This document shows positions 23,955-33,867 of a stretch of 64,000 nucleotides of DNA, piece after piece. Below the pieces are notes generated by a model. That model was not told the DNA's origin, did not search any database, and was given only the letters and a program-made list of their open reading frames with translations. The position numbers and the translations under genes were made by a program. The stretch spans positions 33,885,456-33,949,455 of the forward strand of contig CM043700.1 in NCBI GenBank assembly GCA_023935145.1, in the 5' to 3' direction. The stretch's first letter is position 1, and each line of letters begins with the position of its first letter. This DNA comes from Bretschneidera sinensis (Eukaryota; Streptophyta; Magnoliopsida; Brassicales; Akaniaceae).

Positions 23955-24519
23955 TGATTTTTTTAGATGAAAAAAGTCTTATTTTGTGTAGAAAAAAGGT
24001 AGCATTTGGTACAAAAGAAGGTGATGGAACCTAGGAGGGAGAGGTGAGAACAAAAAGAGAAAAAAGGAGGGGTGAAAATTCCTCATTATGGCCAGCCACA
24101 TAGGGAGAGGAAAGAGACATCTTTTTGGTTGTAAAAAAAATAACTTTTACTTTGAGAGAAGTGAACCAATCAAGGGTTGCCAAGTCGAGGATAAAATTAG
24201 AAGTTCACCCTTAAAAATTAGAAGTCTTCTTGGGCTTGAAATTTGGACAAAAAATGTTTGGGCTTAGGAAAGATTAATGGGCTTTAGTGGGCTTTGGATT
24301 GGGTCAAAATTTAAATGAAGACTTTGGTCATGGATTAGTTGAATCAAATAAGGTTCAATTGATTAAAACCGAAAATCAATTAAATGGATTGAACAAAAGG
24401 GTCTTGCAATTGCTCATACTCCCCAACTAAATCCAAACTTCCTCATTTACCAAGTCCGAGCACACTAGGATCAAAGATTCGTCATAGGAACCTGCGCGTG
24501 ATCCGTTAAAATTTTTTGG
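23955..24519. other. Intergenic, unassigned
   Basis: Purine-rich stretches and no coding potential. The words GTAGAAAAAAGGTAGCATTTGG (23988) and GTAGAAAAAGTGGCATTTGA (21721) resemble each other on either side of the solo LTR, so the LTR may sit in a repeat. Confidence 0.35.
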
Positions 24520-25386
24520 AACGAACTTTCACAAGTTCATTTTGGAGGGAATTATTTCAGCTAAATGGCATAACCTTCAACTTCAGTTCTGCCTACTACC
24601 CACAAACAGATGGTAAAAGTGAGGGAGTAAATCGCACATTAGAGATGTATCTTAGATGTTTCACAAGTTCCCAACCCAAGAATTGGGCTAAGTGGCTAAC
24701 ATGGGTAGAATTTTGCTATAACACAAGTTGGCATACTACAATTGGTCGAACACCATTTGAAGTATTGTATGGGCGGCCTTTTCATTCTCTCTTAACTTAT
24801 ATTCTAGGAATAACTGAAGTTACAGCAGTAGAACAAGAGCTGATGGAGAGAAACACAATTATCAAGAGAGTCTGAGAGAAGATCATAGAAGCCCAAGTGA
24901 GAATGAAAAAATTCTATGACTCCAAACATAAAGAAAAGGGAATTTTTGGTTAGGGATATGGTCTACTTGAAGCTGCAGCCGTACAGGCAATTGTCTGTAT
25001 CAGTGATGAAGAATTTTAAATTGCCTGCAGAGTATTATGGGCCTTTCAAAATTTTGCAATGCATAGGAGCAGTAGCTTATAAGCTAGAGTTGCTATTTGA
25101 TTCACGTATTCACCCAGTTTTCCATGTCTCTCTTCTAAAAAAGAAGATCGGGGACAATATCAATGTTTAACCAAAATTACCCATTGTAACTGTTGATGAG
25201 GATATGATCATTCTGACACCGCAAACAGTTCTGGACCGTCGAGTTTGAAGGAAGAATCAAGAAGTTTTGATTCATTGGCAAGGTTCGTCACCAGCTGATG
25301 CAACTTGGGAAGAAAGAAAGATTATCAGAGAACAATTTTCAGACACCACCCTTGAGGACAAGGGTGAAATTTAAAGGGGAGGGAGA
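24520..25386 (+). pseudogene. Ty3/gypsy pol 3' end: integrase C-terminal half and chromodomain-like tail
   Basis: 5'-truncated. The frame starts within the integrase core (TFTSSFWRELF), continues through YYPQTDGKSEGVNRTLE (the final catalytic Glu region) and FCYNTSWH, to LYGRPFHSL. A stop at about 24873 and a frame change follow. Then come the integrase C-terminal domain ([36 protein letters not shown]), a TAA at 25168, and a chromodomain-like tail (VLIHWQGSSPADATWEE) to about 25372. This order is typical of plant chromoviruses. The purine tract AAAGGGGAGGGAGA at 25373-25386 is the polypurine tract directly before the LTR. Confidence 0.85.
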
Positions 25387-25776
25387 TGTTACAGTCAAAT
25401 AAAAGTCCTTATTATAGTTAGGCTTTCTTATTTTTTTGTTAATATTCAAAAGAGTGTTTTCCAATTAGAGTCCAACATTAATTAGAGTCTAGCATTAATT
25501 AGAGCCCTTATTTGTTCCCTAGTTTGTAGGAGTTTAGTTGTATCAATTTCGTAGTTTGTCTCAGAGTTTACCTATTCTCTTGGTGTATAATCATTGTATT
25601 ATATCCGGCCTATTTAAGAGGCTTACTAATAATGAAAAAGGGATTTTTTTTTTGTTGGACTTCTGTGTACTTTTGGAGGTACAAGTTCCCTCGAAATAAC
25701 CTAATGCTTTGTTAAATCGCTTGAACTAGTAAGTAAATTCAAGATAAGGATAGGGATGCAAACTGAGTTCTTCCCA
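25387..25776 (+). mobile_element. 3' LTR of the gypsy family (copy 1)
   Basis: Begins TGTTACAGTC straight after the polypurine tract and ends TTCCCA. It shares TGTCTCAGAGTTTACCTATTC, TTTAAGAGGCTTAC and TTTTGGAGGTACAAGTTCCC with the LTRs at 28612-28952 and 59194-59550. A probable promoter and poly(A) region lies near the TATTATATCC and AATAATGAAAA words (about 25595-25640). Confidence 0.85.
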
Positions 25777-26275
25777 GACAAATAATTCGGTAACTATGTA
25801 TCGATCACCACTCATAACATATATAGTAGAATAGCACTATGATACAATAAAAGAGAGTATATAAAAATAAAGATTTTTTTTCTTCAATAAGGATAACAAA
25901 TATAATAGAATTAGTCTCAAGAGATAATAAAAAAATAAAATATTATTATCATTAGGGGTTTTCTTACACTTTATTCGTACTTTAAATATATATTATAGAT
26001 TATATAAATGTGTGTATATATATATATATTGCTTTTTGAGAATATTTCGAAAATAACCTAATAAAGGCCACAATGAATCCCTAATTTTGCATTTTGAGAT
26101 CATATCCTTAAAGTTTATATATTTAAGTCCAACAATGCTATTTAAATAGATTGTATTTTTTGGTTTAATATTTCTATAAATTATGCTTTATTATTTATAC
26201 TTTTAGACTTATAGTATTTATAGATTAAGTTTTACGTAGCCCACATATAATTACAAATATAAAACTTATATTTTA
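25777..26275. repeat. Shared flank (segment T plus repeat R), copy 1
   Basis: GACAAATAATTCGGTAACTATGTATCGATCACC begins segment T, which recurs at 28953-29210 and in part at 29905-30060. Repeat R follows at 26050-26275. Because both LTR copies share the same flank, the tandem arrangement arose by segmental duplication, not by two independent insertions. Confidence 0.75.
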
Positions 26276-28611
26276 TTAATGGGTTACGGGATACGATTTG
26301 CACTGACATTCAAGCCAATAAACCCACTACTCTATCATCAACTTTTAGGTTGGCTCGTCTGTATGAAGCAAGAGATCTTTCACACCGAAAAGAAACTCCA
26401 CCAAAGGTTGGCTATCAACCTCGCATTACAACAACTGCAAGCTCAACCGCGATGCCAGTGAAGAAGCTGACGACAGAGGAGTTGAATGATAGAAAACGAA
26501 AGGGGCTCTGTTTTAGATGCAATGAAAAATTTGGGCTGGGGCATCGCTACAAGAAGTTGTTCCTCATTCATGAGACCCTAGAAGATAGTAATGATGATGT
26601 GGAGTTGGAAATAGAAGACACCACCAGTGGGCAGAATGATGATGTACCTGAAATATCCCTGCATACCATTGTTGGAACACGTGAGCTAGAGAATATACGA
26701 GTTAATGGAAGCCTGCACTATAAGGTAGTCACTGTACTCATCGATTCTGGAAGTACTCACAACTTTGTGAGTGAAACACTGGTGGAAAAGATGGGATTAA
26801 AACCAATCTCTAGTGGTGAATTAGAGGTGATGGTGGTTTTATGGGAGAAATTAAGTAGCCCAGGAAAATGTGCTCACACTCAACTAAATTTACAAGGAGT
26901 TTTTATATTTGTAGATTATTATTTATTACCGTTGGAAGGCTATGATGTGGTGTTAGGGACTCAGTGGTTGAGAACACTGGGACCCATAGTGTGGGATTTT
27001 TCTAAACTATAGATGGAGTTTAGCGTGGGAAAAAATTGTGACATTACAAGGTTTGTCAGTTCTAGAGAATAAGGTTGTTAGCAACCTATAGTTGCAACAA
27101 GCAGTTAGAAAAAAAGGAATCCTGCTATAATTATTTGCAATAGAAGTTTCCCAAGAACCACCAGCGTCTTCCCCTATGCACACATATGTGTAACAGTTGC
27201 TTGACAAGTATAAGGAGATGCTAACTGAGCCCAAGGGCCTTCCTCCCAGGCTAGCACAAGACCACAAGATTCCATAGCAGCATGGTCAAGGACCCGTTTA
27301 TGTCAAGCCATATAGATATCCTCATTTCCAGAAAACAAAAATAGAGAGATTGGTGGCTGAGATGCTCTCTTCAGGTGTGATTCCACCAAGTAACAACACA
27401 TACTTTTCATATTATCTTGGTGAAGAAACATGATGAATCTTGGCAGATGTGTATTGACTATAGAAACTTGAATCGAATCACAATCAATGACAAATTCCCC
27501 ATCCCTGTGATCGATGAGATTATAGATGAGTTGAATGGAGCATAATTTTTCTCAAAGCTAGATCTTCGTTCCTGTTATCATCAAATATGGGTGCACCCAA
27601 GTGATGTGGAGAAGATTGCTTTTCGAACCCACCAAGGTCATTACGAGTTCTTGGTAATGCCATTCGGCTTCGCCAATGCCCTTTCATCTTTTCAAGCTCT
27701 CATGAACGAGGTATTCAAGGTTTATTTGAGAAAATTTGTTCTAATTTTTTTTTGTGACATCTTAGCCTATCGCAAAACATGGGCTGACCATACAAGGCAT
27801 TTAGAGAGTGTGTTTTCAATTTTGAAGTCTAACTAGTTATATGTAAAGTTAGAGAAGTGTCAGTTCGACCAAAGGGAAGTTAAGTATCTAGGCCATGTAA
27901 TTTCAAGTGCAGGTGTGGCTGTAGATGCAGAGATGTATTTGTGGGAAAATTACAAGTACAAAAAAAAGAGAAGGGGTTTCCAACAAAAGTATGGTTGCAC
28001 CAAAGTGGTTGCCTACGTACTCACAAACAGGATCAAGCCTTCATATAGTTCGAGATAGAAGGATTCATTTTTTTCCTAAATTGCCCTTATGGGTTTTCGA
28101 TTTGGCATAATGCTCTAACTTTTGCCTAAGCTGCCCTTACAAGTTTTCAACTTAGCGAGCTTTTTTTTTTTTTATTATAGAAAATGGTAGATAGAGTAGG
28201 GGTGCAACAGTGAGGAAACGGGAAGAGGATCACAAGTAATACATCTTGAGACGATCCAAATTGATAGGTTCAACGAATTCGTTACCGTCAATATCCATGA
28301 GATGCATGGCTCCCCCGGATAGGATCTTTTTAATCAGATACAGACGTGTCCAATTTAGTCTAAAAAAGAAGATCAAAGATACTATCAATGTTCAACCACA
28401 GTTACCCATCGTAAGTGTTGATGAGGATAGGATCATTCCGACACCGTAAGCAGTTCTGGACCATTGAGTATGAAAGAAGAATCAGGAAGTTTTGATTCAT
28501 TGGCAAGGTTCGTCACCAGCTGATGCAACTTGGGAAGAAAGAAAGATTATCATAGAACAATTTTCGGACATCACCCTTGAGGACAAGGGTGAAATTTAAA
28601 GGGGAGGGAGA
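26276..28611 (+). pseudogene. Ty3/gypsy gag-pol copy 2, 5'-truncated and chimeric
   Basis: Enters abruptly in gag (TNGLRDTICT region, 26278), then LARLYEARDLSHRKE and a CCHC-type knuckle at about 26512-26560, where CFRCNEKFGLGHRY has Tyr for the last Cys. The aspartic protease keeps LIDSGSTHNF (about 26740). RT pieces follow: [18 protein letters not shown] (27420), SKLDLRSCYHQIWVHPSD (27550), and FFCDILAY (about 27745), where Cys replaces the first catalytic Asp. After ISSAGVAVD (27905) the normal sequence stops. 27930-28355 is an antisense piece of another gypsy lineage, after which this element resumes at LKKKIKDTINV with the chromodomain-like end. A polypurine tract lies at 28598-28611. 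Multiple stops and frameshifts occur. Confidence 0.85.
27930..28355 (-). mobile_element. Antisense fragment of a second gypsy lineage (polyprotein C-terminus, 3' UTR, LTR-like)
   Basis: On the minus strand 28355-28230 encodes LYLIKKILSGGAMHLMDIDG and NEFVEPINLDRLKMYYL followed by a stop. This is the recognisable C-terminal end of a different plant Ty3/gypsy polyprotein. Downstream on that strand come two similar units (CTAAGTTGAAAACTTGTAAGG and CAAATCGAAAACCCATAAGG) and LTR-like sequence (CGAACTATATGAAGGCTTGAT). The same fragment in the same orientation and context sits at 61805-62232. Confidence 0.75.
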
Positions 28612-28952
28612 TGTTACAGTCTTTTTTTTTGTTAATATTCGAAAGGGTGTTTTCCAATTAGAGTCTAACATTTATTAGAGTTCTTATCTGTTCCCTAGTT
28701 TGTAGGAGTTTAGTTGTATCAGTTTCCTTGTTTGTCTCAGAGTTTACCTATTCTTTTGGTATGTAATTGTTTTAATATATCCAGCCTATTTAAGAGGCTT
28801 ACGAATAATGAAAAAGGGATTTTTTTTTTTTTGCACTTTTGTGTACTTTTAGAGGTACAAGTTCTCTCGAAGTAACCTACCGCTTTGTTAAATCTCTTGA
28901 ACTAGTAAGTAGATTCAAGATAGGGAGAGGGAAGCAAACTGAGTTCATACCA
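28612..28952 (+). mobile_element. 3' LTR of the gypsy family (copy 2)
   Basis: Begins TGTTACAGTC and ends CATACCA. It is about 50 bp shorter than copy 1, mostly because of a deletion just after the first 12 bases and in the AATTAGAGTC repeats near 28660. Confidence 0.85.
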
Positions 28953-29540
28953 TACAAATAATTCGATAACTATGTATCGATCACCACTCATAACATATAT
29001 AGTAGAATAGCATTAGGATACAATAAAATAGAGTGTATAAAAAGAAAGATTTTTTTCTTTTCAATAAGGATAACAGATATAGTAGAATTAGTCTCAAGAG
29101 AAAATAAAAAATAAAAAATTATTATCATTAGAGGTTGTCTTACACTTTATTCGTACTTTAAATATATATTATAGATTATATAAATGTGTATATATATTGT
29201 TTTTTGAGAATATTTCCAAAAAAACCTAATAAAGGCCACTACGAAACCCTAATTTTACCTTTTGAGATCATATCCTTAAAGTTGATATATTAAGTCCAAC
29301 AATGCTATTTAAATTGATTGTATTTTTTACTTTAACATTTCTATAAATTATGCTTTATTATTTAGACTTTTAGACTTACTGTATTTATAGATTAAGTTTT
29401 ATGTATCCCACATATAATTAAAAATATAAAACTTATGTTGCGTAGGAAAAAATATCACATAAATTATATTTTTTCTCTTTTAAAAAAAAAATTGTACTTT
29501 AATTTGTTGAAGATCTAATTTAAATTAATTTATTTTTAAC
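28953..29540. repeat. Shared flank (T plus R), copy 2
   Basis: TACAAATAATTCGATAACTATGTATCGATCACC onward, collinear with 25777-26275, then repeat R from about 29220 to 29480. Confidence 0.75.
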
Positions 29541-30574
29541 TTGATTAAATTCTTTATCTGAAGAATTTTATTAATTGACATTTATTATTTTGGGTTTTTA
29601 TAGACTTATGGGTTGAATTTTGATTCCGCATAACCGGTTCTGTTAGAATTACCACGGAACCTGAAAACTTTATTACTGGTAATTATAAGAAACTGCAGTA
29701 GTAACTGAATAAAAAATAAAACATTTAAACATTCAATTACTACTACAATTCCTGTGATTACTAGAAAAGTTTTTTGATTCTGTGGTAACCCCCACGAAAT
29801 CGGATCCGTGGGAACAATACTCTTATAAATTAGGTTTTATATAACCCAAATAATTATGAATTCAAAACTGTCGTTTTGATTGAGAAAAAAAAAAAATATA
29901 AACACATTGTATCTTCACTCATAACATATGCAGTAGAATAGCATTAGGAAACAATATAAAAAGTAAGTAAATAAAAAGATAGATTTTTTTTTTCATTAGG
30001 GGTTGGTACACTTTATTCGTACTTTAAATATATATATAATATAGATTATATAAATGTGTGCATAAATTATAATGCTGAATTTTGGTCCCTACGTACTTCA
30101 ATACAATAATAGTGCAATAATTTTTTACTTTCAAAATATACTTGAGTTTGATCGTGGCTAAATTAAAAATAATGAAAATGCATTACCGAAAGACAAAGGG
30201 AAAAAGGAAATTTAAGGTTTGCTTCATATTATCCTCTATTTTCTAGTTTCCTTCAATGGTTATTTAACACCCAACAGTGATTTTTCTTTAAATTGATGTT
30301 TTTATCTGAGGAGAATTAAAGGGCATCTATCTACTAACAAGTAACAACTACAAGATTTAAAGATACATTTTGATTTAGATAAAACTTTTCTAACAACAAA
30401 ATATTTCTGTTATATCTTTCAGTGGTATATATGATTTAAACTAATTCAAATCATCCAAGGATAATCACAAAATTATCCATGGATTTATCCTCATAAATTG
30501 ATGGCCCTATAAATACTTGAAATTTAATTGTTTTGTTTTGTGCTTCCCCTTTCTTTCCTTTCTTGAAAAAGAAA
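29541..30574. other. Upstream region of the beta-galactosidase pseudogene
   Basis: A partial third copy of segment T is at 29905-30060. 30075-30175 (TTTTGGTCCCTAC, ATAGTGCAATAAT, GTTTGATCGTGGC) resembles 58325-58425. A TATAAATAC at about 30509 could be the promoter TATA of the dead gene. No ORF is supported. Confidence 0.45.
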
Positions 30575-31625
30575 ATGGCTTCTTTAAAATTTCCCCCCAG
30601 TTGTTTATGCTTTATTTTTCTGATGTTCACTACTTGTGCTTATGCAACCATTGTTTCTTATGATGGAAGAGCAATCACAATCAATGGTGAACGTAGGGTT
30701 TTGCTGTCTGGTTCAATTCATTATCCACGAAGCACTGCAGAAGTAATTAAGTTGTCGTGAATTATTATATTTTTATATAGCATGTATATATTCAATATAT
30801 GTGTTTAGTTTACTAATCAAATATATACACCTACTACCTTTAATTTAGATGTGGCCAAGTCTCATTCAAAAAGCGAAGGAAGGTGGATTAGATGCGTGGA
30901 ATGCCCATGAACCAGTTCGTCGTCAATATGGTTTTACGGACAACCATGATCTCATAAAGTTTATTAAAACTATTCAAGATGCAGGACTCTATTCAGTTCT
31001 TCAAATTGGACCTTATGTTTGTGCTGAATGGAATTATGGGTATGTATTTTTTTATATATTATGTATTGTCATTATTTTATTTAATTATATATAATGTTAC
31101 TAGCTAGCTTAATTATAATTTAACTCATATATTTGCTTGTGCATAATTAATTAATAAAGGGTTCCCTGTATGGTTGCACAACATCCCTGGTATTGAGCTT
31201 CGAACTGCAAATGATGTGTTCATGGTAATTGAAATTTCTTTTCGCCATTGAATATATGTTTTAAATTATATATGTAGGTATGTTTTCATTTTTTTTAGAA
31301 AAAAAAACAGTTCTTTGGGTGTTTTTCTTTTTTCAAAATGAAATACAAAACTTTACAACATCGTGAATATGCTTAAAGAAGAAAAGCTTTTTGCATCCCA
31401 AGGAGGTCCCATTATTCTTGCTCAGGTATATGCATTTGTCTAATATATATAGTGTATATTAAAATATATAAAAAAAACTAACATATATAATATTAATTAA
31501 TTACATTTGGTGTCTTAATTAATTAGATTGAAAATGAATAAGGGAACTTCATATCACAATATGGAGATGGTGGCAAAGCATATATTAACCGGTGTGCAAA
31601 CATGGCTGAATCACTTAATATTGTA
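30575..31625 (+). pseudogene. GH35 beta-galactosidase pseudogene (5' exons)
   Basis: Exon 1 (30575-30742) encodes a signal peptide ([14 protein letters not shown]) and the start of the GH35 fold ([30 protein letters not shown]), with a GT donor. Exon 2 (30850 to about 31038) has [16 protein letters not shown] then WNAHEP; about six residues normally between them are missing. It ends [12 protein letters not shown]. Exon 3 (from about 31160) has FPVWLHNIPGIELRT. Exon 4 (about 31333-31424) has a frameshift before LFASQGGPIILAQ. Exon 5 (from 31527) reads IENE then a TAA stop, next to the catalytic Glu, then MAESLNI. Homology ends there, so most of the roughly 800-residue enzyme is missing. Plant family members act on cell-wall galactans; this copy cannot. 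Confidence 0.88.
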
Positions 31626-32436
31626 GATCTCACCGAGATCTTTTCAACGGTATTAAAAATGTGCTTTTTCAACCATCAATTGATTTGATATCGCCAAAAA
31701 ACCCTAAAGGTAAAAAAATTCAATAAACATATTTATTGAATTATCTAATTGTCCTTGGTTTTGGATAAATTTCAATTCAGTAAGTCTACGTTAAGGATTA
31801 ATGAGCTAAATTCATATTCTAGTCAGTTAGTTTGGAATGTAATATATATTTTGTGTGTGAATATTTGATGGACTATATTCATATTTTGATAAATTAGTTT
31901 AGATTGCAATATATACTTTGTGCTTGTTTTTGTGTGTGTGTGTATATATATATTCTCATTTCTTTTTTTTTTCTTTTTAGTAACCCTCCAACAAAAATGC
32001 TAGTTTTCATAAAAACAAATTCCAATTAAAATTTAAATATGTAAGAAGTATGATTCTTTTCAATATTTTTTAGTTGAAAAAAGATCATTTATTCTTGTGA
32101 AAAAAATTATTCTGGACTGTCAATGTACTTTTCAAAAGCTTATTGAATTGATTTGATTATTCTATGTTCGTTCACTTTATATTTTTTATATGATCGAACT
32201 TAGTTATGGAGATTTCAGGATAAAATCTATACTAGTGTTGAAACTTTGAAGAATAGATCAAACACTTTTAAAACTAAGTTTTTATTTGCTTTTATATAAT
32301 TTGTATTAAATTAAGATTGTTTGAATTTTGTGTGAAGTGATTTAAAATTCTTAAGTTGTAAATGATGGTTTATAAGCTTTAATAAATTCTTGTATGAATT
32401 TGATATTGGATATATTGAATGATGAATAATTGTAGT

Positions 32437-32470
<34 letters not shown>

Positions 32471-33425
32471 TACGTAATACGTTTGCATTACTTTTTTAAG
32501 TGAAAAAATATTAAACTGGTGACCAAAACCGGCCCAAACAGAATTAAATTGGTTAGGTTAAAGTTGGATGAGTTCATGAGTTGAGTTGAGTTGGATTGAG
32601 ATTTTTTCAACCCGGTATAAGTAGGTCGCTTTCACTTATGGAATTGAAGTATAATAGAATTGGAATTAATATAAAAATGCAAATGGTTGATGAGGTCTTG
32701 GTCTAATGATTAAAGTTGAGTCTCTAAGACTATAAGGTCTCATATTTGATTACCAAGATGTGTGGTTTATTTATTTTATTTATATATTGGTTATTTTTCT
32801 CACTTTATATAGATTGTGGTAGTATTGTGGACTTTCGTGTATGTAATGGAATAATACGGACTTATAATATAAACAAATCATTTATTATACCACTTATGTA
32901 TAGTAACTTCAATAAAAAAAATGCAATCGGTTGAAATTAAATAACAAGTCAATTTCTTGTTGTTGATTGTACACTAGAATTAATCGATTTCAATTATGAC
33001 TCTAAAGTTTTGTTATATAGATTAATATTAATAATATGTTAAATATAAATATAATATATATCTATATATAATATAATAAACTATTTTTTTTATAAATTAA
33101 ATATATAATAAGTTAAAAACTTGATTATCTTATTTATTGAAATGAATTCGATCAAATAATGTCGAAATATTTAGGTTAATTCGATAAAAACAATTAAAAA
33201 ATTATTAAAAAAATCAATTAAAATTTTTAATCGACTGTAAATCATTTGCAAATAAGTAATTAAAAGATTGGAGTATTATTTACAACTTACTCCCAAACTT
33301 CGGAGTAACATATACATTTGAACCAAACAAAAAAGATAATTATATTAGAACTAAGAAACTACAACTAAACAGGGAACTAAGAAGTCAATACACATTAAAC
33401 ATTTTTAATGCTTTCAATAAAAAAT
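31626..33425. other. AT-rich DNA with a dispersed repeat shared with 51680-52390
   Basis: 31790-32480 is similar to 51680-52385 (GGATTAATGAGCTAAATTC; CCCTCCAACAAAAATGCTAG; TTTGTGTGAAGTGATTTAA). An (AT)n tract is at 32440-32468. 32580-32625 is rich in GTTGAGTTGAG/CAACCCGG words. No gene seen. Confidence 0.55.
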
Positions 33426-33429
33426 TGAA

Positions 33430-33850
33430 GTGTGTCATGGTTGAGCCCCTCCATATGGCTGGACTAAGTTGAACGCGAGTGGCTATTTCAAGGAACCCAA
33501 GGAAGGCTGGTATTAGTAGAGTTCTAAGAAATGAATGGGAAATTGGATTTGCGAACGTTTTCAGTAAATATTTGGGGGTGGCTACTAGCGTCCAAACTAA
33601 ATTGCACATGGGAGCTAGCTCTTAAGGAAGGTCTGAGTTGGTTATTTTTATGGGCATGAAAAACCTTGAAATTGAACTAAATGCTATAAGTGTTGTTGAC
33701 TTATAGAACAACTATTGATGAGTGCAGATTATTATGAACAAGTTACTGGAACTGTTCAAGTTACGTACAACATAGGTTAATTTCGATAAGCAAGCCAGGT
33801 GGCGGATTGCCTTGCTAGGAAAGGAGCGATCTCACAAAAGAATTGCTTGC
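33430..33850 (+). pseudogene. RNase H-like (RVT_3) fossil
   Basis: Reading with frame changes and stops, the sequence shows ARGNPRKAGISRVLRNEW, then FSKYLGVATSVQTKL, then MGMKNLEIELNAISVV, and finally ARW-RIALLGKERS-like text. This is the order of motifs in the plant RNase H-like domain (PF13456 type) that ends some LINEs and also occurs as stand-alone copies. The sequence lies between AT-rich flanks and has no surrounding element I can define, so it is a short relic. Confidence 0.65.
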
Positions 33851-33867
33851 CTTTTTTTTTTTAAAAA

